NCBI RefSeq assembly: GCF_007991515.1
Contig: NZ_BJYM01000002.1
Coordinates: 186,001 to 250,000, forward strand
Origin: Oceanobacillus sojae
GTDB lineage: Bacteria > Bacillota > Bacilli > Bacillales > Amphibacillaceae
Reading direction: 5' to 3'
Length of the DNA stretch: 64,000 bases
Shown here: positions 1 through 9,478 of the stretch, one piece after another
Numbering within the stretch: position 1 is the first letter of the stretch
How the letters are laid out: each line of letters begins with the position of its first letter
Notes under the pieces: generated by a model
What the model was told of the DNA's origin: nothing
The model's database searches: none
Seen by the model: the letters and a program-made list of their open reading frames with translations, nothing else
Made by a program: the position numbers and the translations under genes

Positions 1-117
1 GCAATAATCAGTAGTTTAATTGTTAAAATACCATTTTTTCAATTTAAAATCAATCTAATTTTTCGAAAATTGTCAAAATAGATGAATAAATGTAGTTATA
101 CATTACATTTGTATATT

Positions 118-163
118 ATCTGCCGTCCAAGACCAGCTAAATATTGGATGGCAGATGTTTTTT
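118..163 (+). terminator. Rho-independent terminator
   Basis: Inverted repeat ATCTGCCGTCCAA (118-130) with TTGGATGGCAGAT (144-156), one G-T pair, followed on the plus strand by a run of T. It would end a plus-strand gene lying left of the window and may also act on the minus-strand esterase that ends at 188. Positions 1-117 are AT-rich and hold nothing I recognise. Confidence 0.75.
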
Positions 164-187
164 ATCAATATTTTATACACATATTTC

Positions 188-1018
188 TTAAGACCATTTC
201 TCACTGAGGAATCGGAAACATTCCGGCAAATGCCTTGACCAGGCTTCTTCATTATGCTCTTCATCCGCAAAAATATTTAAATGAATATTATCAATGGGAA
301 TATTGCCTTTAACCAGCTGCTTATAATATTTCAGTGAACAATCAATATACGCCTGCTTCATATTCCCATACATTAACTGCCGGTCCGCATCATCACCCTC
401 TTGCGTGCCGACTTGAATATACACACGTTGTTCATGGTCCAAAGGCTCTCTATCAATATAGTGATCAAAAGCTGTGCTTGTAATCCAATTTGCCAGTGAA
501 AAAATACCAAGACAGCCAATTTGGTCTTTATATTCAATCCCCATAAAAGCAGAAATATTTCCACCTAGAGAACTGCCAATCATCGCTGTATGATATTTAT
601 CAGACTTAGTCCGGTAATGTTGATCAATAAAAGGCTTCACAACTGTCATGATAAACTCAGCAAATTCAGCACCTCTTCCCCCCAATTCAATATCCTCAGG
701 GAGAGGACTTTCTGTAATTTTCCAGGGTGTATATTCATTTATGCGATCCTGCTCACCGTTGTCTATGCCGACAATAATCATCTTTGGCAAATCAGGATTT
801 CGTTTTATTGCAGGGATAACCTTCCATGAATAACCGCTATAGGCTTCACTGCTGTAAAAAACATTTTGTCCATCATGCATATAAACAACGGGATAGTGCC
901 TATTCTTTTCTTTACCATAATTCTTTGGCAATAGCACGCGTATCCGGCGCTTGTCATTTTTATAATTCATAGTCAGCTCGTGTGTTTCCAATTTCAAATA
1001 AAAATAGGAGTGTCTCAT
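188..1018 (-). CDS. Alpha/beta-hydrolase esterase (esterase D / enterochelin-esterase-like)
   Basis: 276-residue alpha/beta hydrolase of the putative esterase family (COG2382/COG2819-like). The nucleophile elbow GSSLGG (148-153, Ser150) is clear, an oxyanion-type strand VVYMHDGQNVF lies at 44-54, and a likely catalytic His sits near 256 (EEHNEEAW). There is no signal peptide, so it should act in the cytoplasm on an ester or thioester. Substrate is not deducible. The ATG follows AGGAA. It stands alone, with hemAT upstream on the same strand 84 bases away. Confidence 0.8.
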   Translation of the reverse strand: MRHSYFYLKLETHELTMNYKNDKRRIRVLLPKNYGKEKNRHYPVVYMHDGQNVFYSSEAYSGYSWKVIPAIKRNPDLPKMIIVGIDNGEQDRINEYTPWKITESPLPEDIELGGRGAEFAEFIMTVVKPFIDQHYRTKSDKYHTAMIGSSLGGNISAFMGIEYKDQIGCLGIFSLANWITSTAFDHYIDREPLDHEQRVYIQVGTQEGDDADRQLMYGNMKQAYIDCSLKYYKQLVKGNIPIDNIHLNIFADEEHNEEAWSRHLPECFRFLSEKWS

Positions 1019-1102
1019 TTCAAATTCCTCATTCCATCAAGATTCTTTGAATCTCATTTCTTTATCCCGCATAATTTTGATGAGATGAATAATCAAATGC
1101 TG

Positions 1103-2392
1103 CTATTCCATTTCATTAAATTTCTGCGAATAGTTCTCAATCTCCCCCATAGAGGATTCAATTTCAGTAATACTCAGCTGATTTTCTTCTAAGGATTGCT
1201 GTATATGACTGCTGTTCTCTGAAATAAGTGTCATTGATTCAGAAACCCGGCTTAAAATATCTTCTGTTTTCGCCGTTTGTTCACGGACTGCTCTTACTTC
1301 CTCCTGTGTTTCCTTAATTGCTTCTCGACTATTTGCAACTTGTTCATTCGTTTCAAGGATTAAATCACTTACTTCTGCCACAGCTGCTGCCGATTGTACA
1401 GCCAGCTTACGGACCTCTTCTGCCACTACTGCAAACCCTTTACCCTGTTCTCCTACTCTGGCAGCCTCAATGGACGCGTTTAATGCTAACAGATTTGTCT
1501 GTCCGGCGATAGATTCAACGATAGAAATAACAGATTTAATTTTCTCAGCACTGTTTGTTAACTGCTCCAGCCTCTCCACAACAAGCACCATCTGATTATC
1601 TAAATTGGACATTCCTGTATTCGTTGTCTTCGTTTGCTCCATTCCAAGCTGCGCTGACTGGCTTGTTGCAGCAGCGATTTCTTCCCCTTGTCTGGAAATC
1701 TGATTTATCCGGTTTGCCTGACTGACCATTTTCATCACAGATTGGTTAGTCTCTGTTGATAAATAGCTTAATCTTTCTGCTGTTTCTTTCATTGAGCTTA
1801 TTAAATTCTGGTTCTTTTCATCCATAATTGCTCTTTTTTCTTCTGTATCTATCTCAAAAGCTTCCAGAACGATCTGCTGTTCGAAATTTAACAGCTTATT
1901 TGTCACTTGAACAGCATGGAGAAAGTTTTCCTTATCCTTATATGTATCAGCTAACAGTATAGAAATTTGAAAGAAAATCTCTTGAAATGAAGCAATATAC
2001 CATTTTGGCTTCAACCCAATATGAACGTGAACTTTAGCAATTCTGCGGCGTTTATCAATAAAATCTTGATTTATTTCCCCTGAAAACATCTCGATAACAT
2101 GCCTTGTCAGTGTTTGTTTTAAACGGCTGATCGAACTATTTGTTTCAATAATTCCTATTAATTCAGGGACTAAAGATAAATTATCGTAGAAAGCATCTAT
2201 AATTGTTTCTATATTTTCTTTGATAATAGGCTGCAGTAACTTCGCAACAGCCAGATCCTGTTCTGTTATTTTTGATATTTGCAATTGTAAGGTTAAATCC
2301 ATTTGCTGCAGCTCATCTAAAACTACATTCACCTCTTTACTGCTTTCCAATAAATTTCCCTCTGTCACATCTTTCCGAAAAATACTCCTCAT
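1103..2392 (-). CDS. hemAT: HemAT haem-based aerotaxis transducer
   Basis: Soluble globin-coupled chemoreceptor for oxygen taxis that signals to CheA. From the ATG at 2392 it has 429 residues, close to the 432 of Bacillus subtilis HemAT. Residues about 35-180 are the protoglobin sensor, with IDAFYDNL (Tyr69, matching distal Tyr70 of B. subtilis) and [12 protein letters not shown] (His122, matching proximal His123). Residues about 195-429 are the coiled-coil signalling domain with the conserved hairpin tip [20 protein letters not shown]. No membrane helices are present. An upstream GTG at 2401 is open, but GGGAG sits 8 bases before the ATG, so I chose the ATG. It appears monocistronic. Confidence 0.93.
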   Translation of the reverse strand: MRSIFRKDVTEGNLLESSKEVNVVLDELQQMDLTLQLQISKITEQDLAVAKLLQPIIKENIETIIDAFYDNLSLVPELIGIIETNSSISRLKQTLTRHVIEMFSGEINQDFIDKRRRIAKVHVHIGLKPKWYIASFQEIFFQISILLADTYKDKENFLHAVQVTNKLLNFEQQIVLEAFEIDTEEKRAIMDEKNQNLISSMKETAERLSYLSTETNQSVMKMVSQANRINQISRQGEEIAAATSQSAQLGMEQTKTTNTGMSNLDNQMVLVVERLEQLTNSAEKIKSVISIVESIAGQTNLLALNASIEAARVGEQGKGFAVVAEEVRKLAVQSAAAVAEVSDLILETNEQVANSREAIKETQEEVRAVREQTAKTEDILSRVSESMTLISENSSHIQQSLEENQLSITEIESSMGEIENYSQKFNEME

Positions 2393-2936
2393 CCAAACCA
2401 CTCCCGATGTTTATTCTACAAACTAACATTGCCTTCCATGCTGTAAATCCTTGAGAAAACGTCAATACACCGGTAATCTTACAGAGTGATTAATCATGCT
2501 TACAAAAATAATTACAAGCTGTTAATACGCACTTTTATTACCAGAATTCTTTATTTCTCTTTAAAGGAAAAATTCACCATACGTATATGTTTTAGTTCCT
2601 GCTAATTTATTCATTAATATTCCCTTTATTTAAGTAAAACCTTTATCCCTTTATTTAAATGCTATTATACAGGATTTAAGTGAAAAAATGCGCTTCATTA
2701 TCTAAAATAAATATTTCTTAAAAGAAAATAAACCGAAAGAACTACAGTTAATCCTTTTTTATTTCCTTATTAAAGAAAATGAATAATTTCATAGGTGCTT
2801 GTAAACATTTTTTGTACGATAGTTTCTTACTATCGATAAAATCCTTTTATACAAAAAAGGGCACCGAATTTCAAAACGGTGACCCTCTTACAAATTTATT
2901 TAATTTGCCTGTCCAAATTTCATTTACAGGTTCTAA
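2393..2936. other. Intergenic region between hemAT and the MscS gene
   Basis: About 540 AT-rich bases. Apart from the mscS terminator near its right end I found no convincing gene or RNA. TTGACG near 2462-2467 (minus strand) could be a -35 box for hemAT, but no good -10 box follows. No SigD-type motility promoter was recognisable. Confidence 0.4.
2851..2885 (-). terminator. Terminator of the MscS-family gene
   Basis: Read on the minus strand, GGGTCACCG and CGGTGCCC form a stem with one bulged base, directly followed by TTTTTT. It lies about 50 bases past the mscS stop codon. Confidence 0.85.
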
Positions 2937-3776
2937 CTATTCTTCCTGCGGTTTTTCAGCATAGGTTATTTCAGGATCTTCATTATTCGCGTCAAGCGCT
3001 TCTTTAATCGCTTTACGTAAATCACGTTCTACAGCCCATTGCTCCATGGATTCTGTTTTTGCAATAATCCGTAAAGTTATTTCCGCTGAACCAAATGTTT
3101 GCACACCAAGTACATCCGGCCCCTCTACAATCTTAGAGTTCTTTTCTTTCATTTCATCGCACACTGTTTGCAATATACTAACCGCATTATCAATATTGTC
3201 ACTATATGGAATTGCTATATCTACCAGAGCCTGCATATTTCCACGGGAGTGATTGCTTAAAGAGCTGACCTCTCTGTTCGGTACATAGTTTAAAGTACCA
3301 TCAAAGCTCCGTATTTGCATGGTACGCAGACCAACTTCTTCGACAACACCATCATATCCGGCAGCTGTAACATAATCACCGACATCAACCTGCTTCTCTA
3401 ACAACAGGAAAAATCCTGTAACAATATCACTAACCAGCCCTTGAGCCCCAAACCCGATAGCCAGACCAACAACACCAGCCCCGGCAATCAATCCTGTAGC
3501 GTTAATATCAAAAATACCGAGTACAACTACTAATGTTACGAAAAATAAAACATACGAAAAAGCACTAATTGTTAAAGACTGTAAGGTTTTTGTTCTGCCA
3601 GCCGACATTTTCTTCTTAACCTGTGCTTTGGAAAATGAATTTCGAATAAATCTCTTTCCAATAGCCCGTGCAATATAAAATACAATAAGTGTTACTATCA
3701 ATTTTAAAATTATTAAACCCGCATTTAATAGAAGCTGCTCCCAATTTATATTTTCTATCCAATCCAATTCCATCAT
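2937..3776 (-). CDS. MscS-family small-conductance mechanosensitive channel
   Basis: 279-residue membrane channel that releases solutes on hypo-osmotic shock, suiting a bacterium that also makes ectoine. Three N-terminal helices are visible (about 15-40, 66-88, 94-127). The third is the Gly/Ala-rich pore helix (GLIAGAGVVGLAIGFGAQG), followed by the MscS beta domain (VDVGDYVTAAGYDGVVEEV) and an alpha/beta C-terminus. Resembles B. subtilis YkuT in size and architecture. The start is uncertain: AGAGGAG abuts the ATGATG pair with no spacer, and an in-frame TTG three codons into the ORF (about 3768-3770) has a better 9-base spacing. Single gene with its own terminator. Confidence 0.9.
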   Translation of the reverse strand: MMELDWIENINWEQLLLNAGLIILKLIVTLIVFYIARAIGKRFIRNSFSKAQVKKKMSAGRTKTLQSLTISAFSYVLFFVTLVVVLGIFDINATGLIAGAGVVGLAIGFGAQGLVSDIVTGFFLLLEKQVDVGDYVTAAGYDGVVEEVGLRTMQIRSFDGTLNYVPNREVSSLSNHSRGNMQALVDIAIPYSDNIDNAVSILQTVCDEMKEKNSKIVEGPDVLGVQTFGSAEITLRIIAKTESMEQWAVERDLRKAIKEALDANNEDPEITYAEKPQEE

Positions 3777-4061
3777 CTCCTCTTTACTACTGCTCTCAAT
3801 GATTGATGATTATATCAAATGAAGAATCCAATGTAAAATAAGAAAAGATTCAGTACTAGTAATTCTCAAAATAAAATCTGCTGTCTTTTAAATAAAATTC
3901 ATTACTATAAATTCAAGGTATAAAAAGAGTTTTTCCTAATCTTACATGGGTAATCAAATTATTTTCTTTTAAACCCCTAAAGACTTTACTACTTTATTGT
4001 GATAAAATATTAATTCATTAAATAATTATCACATTGAAACTATCTACCTGGGGGAATTCTC

Positions 4062-5618
4062 TTGAAAAATATTGCTATCATAGGTAGCTCGGGCGGCAAC
4101 CTGTACAATTTAGGCGGAAAAAATCCAAGAAAATTATTAGATGAAATTAAAAATCAATGTCATGCTGCAGATTTCAACATTGCTGCTATTCAATTTATCG
4201 CTTCAGAAGTGTCTATGGATCAAGCAAAAGCAGACTCGAAAACATCCCTTTTTAGTATAGATGAAAATGGACAAATGACTCAAAGCCCTGCAAATACATT
4301 AGAAAAAATAAATGAACAAGCAAAAAAGGCAGACGAACAGATAGCTGCTCTTATTCTTAATAAAACAGTAGATGGGTTAATCGTCATGAGTGCTGACGCA
4401 GAAAATGCTAATCAACAAGTCATTGACACAGCAGTCAAGATGAATATTCCAATCGTTGGCACAGGCGGAACATCCATGGCGATAATCAGTGCAAAAGGTG
4501 CGAACGTTATAGCTCAATCTGGAACAACTGGTACTACAAATCGAACTAGAGCTATCTCTTTCGTGGCGGCTTTGGCTAAATATTGGGATGTAAAATATAA
4601 ACCAACCATCGGTGATGCAAATAAAGCGAATGCGGAAAACAGCGGGAGCATCTGGAAAAACATTAATATTCGCGGCATCATGGTTTCTGCATTGCCAGGT
4701 TTTATTGCGATGGCTCTAGTTCTTGCACTAAGTAAGGTCCCTCTATTTAGCGGTCTGCAAGATATTTTTGATATTATGATTGGAGCACTGCCAATTATTA
4801 TAGCAGCGATTGCAGCAAAACAAGTGTCTAATTTAGATGAAGTGTCCATTGTGGCCGGGGTTGTTGCTGGCGTATTATCTGTAGACGGCGGAATTATCGG
4901 TGGTATCATTGGTGGTATTTTAGCCGGTGTTTTCGTGCATTATTTCTTTCTAAAATGTATTAGCTGGAAATTTCCGATGACAACCGTCAATATCGTTACT
5001 GGAGGAATAGCAGGTTTACTGGCAGGTCTATTAGTCTACTTTTTATTCGCACCAATCGCATTGTTTATCGGCGATGGAATTAAAATTGCTATCGAATCAA
5101 CAATTGCATTTAACCCGATTCTAGCAGGTCTATTAGGCGGTTTGCTTATTTGGCCAGCTATTTTAGGAGGAATATACCATGCTGCTATTCTGCCAATCGT
5201 ATTACTTGAAATGGAAAAAACAGGAGTAAGTTTCCTGGGTGCTATTGATATGGTTGGTCTGGTTATGGTATCGGCTGGAATTAATCTAGCAAATATCATT
5301 GCTCCAAGAGAGAAAGGGGAAGCGGCTGCTGCAACTCCAGGTTTCTTAATCAATATGGGATTCGGAACATTTGTGGAAGCGGCATATCCGTTCATGTTCT
5401 CTAATAAAATTGTCTTTGCCGGTGCAATTCTATCTGCCGGAGTCGGTGGTGCACTAGTCGGTTTATTCGATGTACGCGGAACAGCCTACGTTCCGACATT
5501 CACCACACCTTTTTTATCTGATAATCCTCTGGGATTTGTGATTGCCATGCTCGCAGCATTTATATTATCCTTCGCCATTACATTGATTGCAAATAAGAAA
5601 AAGAGAAGAGAAATATGA
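4062..5618 (+). CDS. PTS EIIC-like (PfoR type) membrane protein with N-terminal cytosolic domain
   Basis: 518-residue protein in two parts. Residues 1-200 are soluble, begin with a beta-alpha unit MKNIAIIGSSGGN, and contain a Gly/Thr-rich stretch (GTGGTSMAIISAKGAN, then SGTTGTTNRTRA) resembling a phosphate or nucleotide loop. Residues 205-510 hold about eight to ten Gly-rich membrane helices of the PTS_EIIC_2 type, the family of Clostridium perfringens PfoR. No EIIA or EIIB partner is adjacent, so whether it transports or senses is unknown. Start is TTG at 4062, 6 bases after GGGGGAA. It faces away from its neighbours and is probably monocistronic. Confidence 0.65.
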   Translation: MKNIAIIGSSGGNLYNLGGKNPRKLLDEIKNQCHAADFNIAAIQFIASEVSMDQAKADSKTSLFSIDENGQMTQSPANTLEKINEQAKKADEQIAALILNKTVDGLIVMSADAENANQQVIDTAVKMNIPIVGTGGTSMAIISAKGANVIAQSGTTGTTNRTRAISFVAALAKYWDVKYKPTIGDANKANAENSGSIWKNINIRGIMVSALPGFIAMALVLALSKVPLFSGLQDIFDIMIGALPIIIAAIAAKQVSNLDEVSIVAGVVAGVLSVDGGIIGGIIGGILAGVFVHYFFLKCISWKFPMTTVNIVTGGIAGLLAGLLVYFLFAPIALFIGDGIKIAIESTIAFNPILAGLLGGLLIWPAILGGIYHAAILPIVLLEMEKTGVSFLGAIDMVGLVMVSAGINLANIIAPREKGEAAAATPGFLINMGFGTFVEAAYPFMFSNKIVFAGAILSAGVGGALVGLFDVRGTAYVPTFTTPFLSDNPLGFVIAMLAAFILSFAITLIANKKKRREI

Positions 5619-5635
5619 ATTATCCCTCTTCTCTT
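5601..5635. terminator. Bidirectional terminator
   Basis: Perfect 10-bp inverted repeat AAGAGAAGAG (5601-5610) and CTCTTCTCTT (5626-5635), overlapping the last codons of the PTS-like gene. T-rich flanks on both strands suggest that it ends both this gene and the converging aco operon. Confidence 0.6.
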
Positions 5636-5715
5636 AACTTATTTTGCTATTTTTTTCTATCCTTCTTGTAAAACAAAAAACCAAATTTTCTGGTTAACAG
5701 CTGCTATCTTTTCTA

Positions 5716-7089
5716 TTAATAATGTATTCCTTTACCCAGCCATTTTGCAGCTGCCTCAAACATAGCCTCTGATAAAGTTGGATGCGGAAATACCATATCC
5801 TCCAGCTCTTCCATGGTTCCTTCTAAGTACATAAAGGAGGTTGCCTGACTGATCATTTCAGTTACATGTGCTCCCGCCATCACGACACCGAGAATTTCTC
5901 CGTATTTTTTCTCGGAAATTATCTTCATAAATCCATTGTTTTCTGAGGAAGCAATTCCTTTTCCATTGGCAGCTAAGTCTATTTTTTGAGACTTCACCTG
6001 GTAACCTTGGGCCTTAGCCTGCTCCTCAGTCATACCGACACTTGCGATTTCAGGAAAAGTATAAATACAGCGCGGCATGATGAAATCCTTTTTATTATTT
6101 TCTCTCAGAATATGATTAACTGCCCGGATACCTTCTTCACTTGCTGCATGAGCAAGCTGATATCCCCCGATTAAGTCCCCGATAGCATAAATTCCTTCTA
6201 TAGAGGTCTGCATGTTATCATCCACTTTTACAAACTTACCATCATAATCAACAGAAAGATTATCTAAACCGATCAAATTAGGCTCTCGACCAACAGAGAC
6301 CAGCACGCCATCTGTTTCCAGACTTGTTTCCTTCCCGTTCTTTTCTATTTGCACCTTGGTCTTTTCATTCTTTTTAAACGAATGTACCTTAGTACTTGTA
6401 TGAATGAGTATCCCTTTACCTTTCAGCTCTTTTTCCAGAAAATTAGATGCTTCCTTATCCTCTGCCGGAATAATACGATCTGCCATTTCAATAATTTCAA
6501 CTTTTGTACCCAGGCTATGAAAAATACAGGCAATTTCCAGCCCAATTACACCGCCCCCGACAATCGTTAAATGACCGGGTACTTGGTCTATATCAAAAAT
6601 GGTATCACTTGTATGGTAAGGTATATCTGAAAGCCCGGGAAGGTTTGGAACAAAGGGTTTTGAGCCATTTGCCAAAATAATTGATTCTGCTTCCAGCTTT
6701 TCTGTTTTTTCTTCCATATCCACAGAAATTATTTTTTGATTATCGACTGTTCCATAACCATTATATAACTTAATTTTATTTGCTTTTAACAAGCTGTTGA
6801 TTCCGTTACGAAGCTGACCGATAACCTGATTCTTTCTTTCAATCATCGTATTTAAATCAAATGAAAATGAATCGATTTGAATACCGAACTTTTTCGCATC
6901 TTTTACTTGATTAATTACTTCAGCATTTTTCAATAATGTTTTAGAAGGGATACAACCACGGTTTAAACAGGTTCCTCCTAATTCTCTACCTTCTACCAGT
7001 GCCACTGACAGGCCCAGCTTTGCAGCACGGATTGCTGAAACATATCCTCCGGGGCCCCCGCCAACTATTGCTACATCAAATTTCGTCAT
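5716..7089 (-). CDS. acoL: Dihydrolipoyl dehydrogenase (E3) of the aco-type complex
   Basis: 457-residue flavoprotein that reoxidises dihydrolipoamide on the E2 core and passes electrons to NAD+. The FAD-binding motif GGGPGG is at 10-15, the redox disulfide at Cys41/Cys46 (GGTCLNRGCIPSK), the NAD motif at GGGVIGLE, and the C-terminal catalytic His-Glu pair in FPHPTLSEAMFEAA. Full length. Last gene of the operon acoA-acoB-acoC-acoL, 12 bases after acoC, so it is dedicated to this complex. Confidence 0.95.
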   Translation of the reverse strand: MTKFDVAIVGGGPGGYVSAIRAAKLGLSVALVEGRELGGTCLNRGCIPSKTLLKNAEVINQVKDAKKFGIQIDSFSFDLNTMIERKNQVIGQLRNGINSLLKANKIKLYNGYGTVDNQKIISVDMEEKTEKLEAESIILANGSKPFVPNLPGLSDIPYHTSDTIFDIDQVPGHLTIVGGGVIGLEIACIFHSLGTKVEIIEMADRIIPAEDKEASNFLEKELKGKGILIHTSTKVHSFKKNEKTKVQIEKNGKETSLETDGVLVSVGREPNLIGLDNLSVDYDGKFVKVDDNMQTSIEGIYAIGDLIGGYQLAHAASEEGIRAVNHILRENNKKDFIMPRCIYTFPEIASVGMTEEQAKAQGYQVKSQKIDLAANGKGIASSENNGFMKIISEKKYGEILGVVMAGAHVTEMISQATSFMYLEGTMEELEDMVFPHPTLSEAMFEAAAKWLGKGIHY

Positions 7090-7101
7090 TTACTCAGCTC
7101 C

Positions 7102-8454
7102 TTAAACTAATAAACTATAAGGATTTTCAAGATTTGTTTTTAAATTGGTTAAAAATGCAGCAGCCGGTGCGCCATCAATTGCCCGGTGATCAAAGGATAA
7201 GCTAAGAACCATCATTGGACGTACTGCTAACTCTCCATCAACTGCAACGGCTTTTTCTGTAATTCTTCCTACACCGAGAATGGCTGTTTCTGGTCCATTA
7301 ATAATTGGTGTAAAAGCATCAATGGCGTACATTCCTAAATTACTGATCGTAAATGTACTTCCCCGCATTTCATCAGGCTTTAGTTTATTTTCTCTTGCTT
7401 TTCTGCCTAATTCTTTACTAATCTGCGTTAATTCCGCAAGTCCTTTTTGATTTACATCCTTAATAGAAGGAACAATTAACCCATTTTCCACCGCAACTGC
7501 AAGTCCGATATTCACTTCCTTATTCATCACAATCTCGTCTCCGATTAAAGAAGCGTTTAATTCAGGATGCTTGCAAAGTGCGCTGGCAACAGCTTTTATA
7601 ATGACCTCTGTAAAGGACAAACGATATCCCGTGTCTTTTTCGACTACAGGGAGCAATGATTTACGTAACGCAATCACATTTGTCATATCCACATCGCTCG
7701 TTAAGGTTACGTGCGGGATGGTTTGTACACTTTCAACCATTTTATCAGCTACTGCTTTACGAAGTCCTTTCAATTTGATCCGCTTCGCTGGAGATGCGAC
7801 TGGTTCTTGATCTGACACATTGACAGATTCAAGATAAGAAAGTACATCTTGCTTTTCAATTTTCCCACGGGCCCCCGTTCCGGTTATTTGACTTAAATCT
7901 ACCCCATGATCAGCTGCAATCTTTTCTGCCAGCGGCGTTACGGCTAACCTTCCTTCTGCAATCGCCTGCTCTACATCATGCTGATGCACCCTTCCATTTG
8001 GACCAGATCCAGAAATAGCAGATAAGGAAATATCATTTTCCCGGGATACACGACGGGCAGCAGGAGTGGCTCTGATTTTTCCATCATTATTTTCATTCGA
8101 ATCCGCATTGGCACTTACCGTTTTCCCGGCAGTCTCAACAGAAGAATTGCCTTGACCTTTTTCTTCTGACTCTGTCTCTGCTGCAGGCGCCGGAGGTGAA
8201 TCAGGGACTTTCTCCCCCGCTTCCCCAATATAGCCGATACAAGCATTCACTTCGACCTCATCATCCACATTAAAATACTTTTTTAGCAATATCCCTTCTT
8301 CATACGACTCTACTTCAATATTGATTTTATCCGTCATAATTTCAAATAGAGGCTCTCCCATTTCAACAGAATCTCCCTCTTCCTTAAACCATTGAAGTAA
8401 GGTACCCACTTCCATCGTGCTGCTTAGTTTAGGCATAAATATTTCTTTAGCCAC
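7102..8454 (-). CDS. acoC: Dihydrolipoamide acyltransferase (E2) with two E3-binding domains
   Basis: 450-residue E2 core subunit. The lipoyl domain covers 1-78, with the lipoylated lysine Lys43 in MTDKINIEVES. An Ala/Pro/Glu linker follows, then two consecutive peripheral-subunit-binding domains (about 127-165, ATPAARRVSRE...GSGPNGRVHQHDV; and 171-208, VTPLAEKIAAD...GTGARGKIEKQDV). The catalytic acyltransferase domain runs from 224 to 450 with His423 and Asp427 (DHRAIDG). Most E2 chains have one binding domain, so the tandem pair is uncommon. It transfers the acyl group made by AcoAB to CoA. Third gene of the operon, 14 bases after acoB. Confidence 0.93.
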   Translation of the reverse strand: MAKEIFMPKLSSTMEVGTLLQWFKEEGDSVEMGEPLFEIMTDKINIEVESYEEGILLKKYFNVDDEVEVNACIGYIGEAGEKVPDSPPAPAAETESEEKGQGNSSVETAGKTVSANADSNENNDGKIRATPAARRVSRENDISLSAISGSGPNGRVHQHDVEQAIAEGRLAVTPLAEKIAADHGVDLSQITGTGARGKIEKQDVLSYLESVNVSDQEPVASPAKRIKLKGLRKAVADKMVESVQTIPHVTLTSDVDMTNVIALRKSLLPVVEKDTGYRLSFTEVIIKAVASALCKHPELNASLIGDEIVMNKEVNIGLAVAVENGLIVPSIKDVNQKGLAELTQISKELGRKARENKLKPDEMRGSTFTISNLGMYAIDAFTPIINGPETAILGVGRITEKAVAVDGELAVRPMMVLSLSFDHRAIDGAPAAAFLTNLKTNLENPYSLLV

Positions 8455-8468
8455 TGGAATCCTCCTTT

Positions 8469-9452
8469 CTATGCTTTATTTAATGTTTCTTTAACTGCCT
8501 GAATAATATCTGGAACCTGCGGAACGTGCAGCTTTTCTAATTCCGGATTATATGGAATTGGTGATGGTGCACCGCCCAATCGTTTAATTGGTGCATCTAA
8601 ATAATCGAATGCTTCACTTTCAGCAATCATACTTGCAATCTCCGCTCCATATCCGCCTCTTTTTACCGCTTCATGAACAACTACCAAACGGGAAGTTTTA
8701 GATACAGATTTAATAATTGTCTCTGTATCTAATGGAACCAAAGTACGCGGATCAACTACTTCTGCACTGATACCTTCCTTCTTCAGTTCTTCCGCCGCCT
8801 CTAAAGCACGATGTACCATAATAGCAGTAGCTACAATCGTTACATCTGTTCCTTCCCGTTTCACATCTGCTTTTCCTAAAGGGATGCTGTATTGTTCTTT
8901 CGGTACATCTCCCTTCGTTTTATAAAGCAATTTATGCTCATAAAAAATCACCGGATTATCATCGTCTATAGCTGCTTTTAATAGACCCTTTACATCATGT
9001 GCTGTAGAAGGCTGAACCACTTTTAGTCCAGGAATATGAGCTACCCACGCCTCCAAACTCTGCGAATGCTGCGCTGCAGCTCCGGTTCCCGATCCACTTG
9101 GCGTACGTAAAACCATTGGAACTTTACCTTTTCCTCCATACATATAACGAATTTTAGCTGCCTGATTCACCATCTGGTCCATGGCAATCGTAATAAAATC
9201 AGAGAATTGCAGCTCCAATATCGGACGCATTCCTGTCAAAGCAGAACCGATTGCAGCGCCGGCGATACCTGACTCACTGATTGGTGTATTACGCACACGT
9301 TCAGGGCCAAACTCCTCAATCATTCCGCGGGTAACTCCAAAAGCTCCCCCATATACGCCTATATCTTCACCAAGGATAAAAACATCTTCATTTTCACGCA
9401 TCTCCTGACTCATTGCTTCACGAACAGCTTCTAAATATGTTATCTCTCTCAT
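8469..9452 (-). CDS. acoB: E1 beta subunit of acetoin/2-oxoacid dehydrogenase
   Basis: 327-residue transketolase-like E1 beta. It completes the thiamine-diphosphate site with AcoA. Family blocks are visible: [45 protein letters not shown] and [11 protein letters not shown]. The last block is close to B. subtilis AcoB, favouring acetoin cleavage over pyruvate or branched-chain oxoacids, but substrate cannot be proved from sequence. Start is the ATG at 9452 behind AAAGGAGGAGCGAAA; the open TTG 21 bases upstream would put that ribosome site inside the gene. 26 bases after acoA. Confidence 0.92.
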   Translation of the reverse strand: MREITYLEAVREAMSQEMRENEDVFILGEDIGVYGGAFGVTRGMIEEFGPERVRNTPISESGIAGAAIGSALTGMRPILELQFSDFITIAMDQMVNQAAKIRYMYGGKGKVPMVLRTPSGSGTGAAAQHSQSLEAWVAHIPGLKVVQPSTAHDVKGLLKAAIDDDNPVIFYEHKLLYKTKGDVPKEQYSIPLGKADVKREGTDVTIVATAIMVHRALEAAEELKKEGISAEVVDPRTLVPLDTETIIKSVSKTSRLVVVHEAVKRGGYGAEIASMIAESEAFDYLDAPIKRLGGAPSPIPYNPELEKLHVPQVPDIIQAVKETLNKA

Positions 9453-9478
9453 TTTCGCTCCTCCTTTGTACAACCACT

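Noticed and set aside
5036..5395. 119-codon minus-strand ORF inside the PTS-like gene
   Set aside because: Antisense shadow of a Gly/Ala-rich membrane segment.
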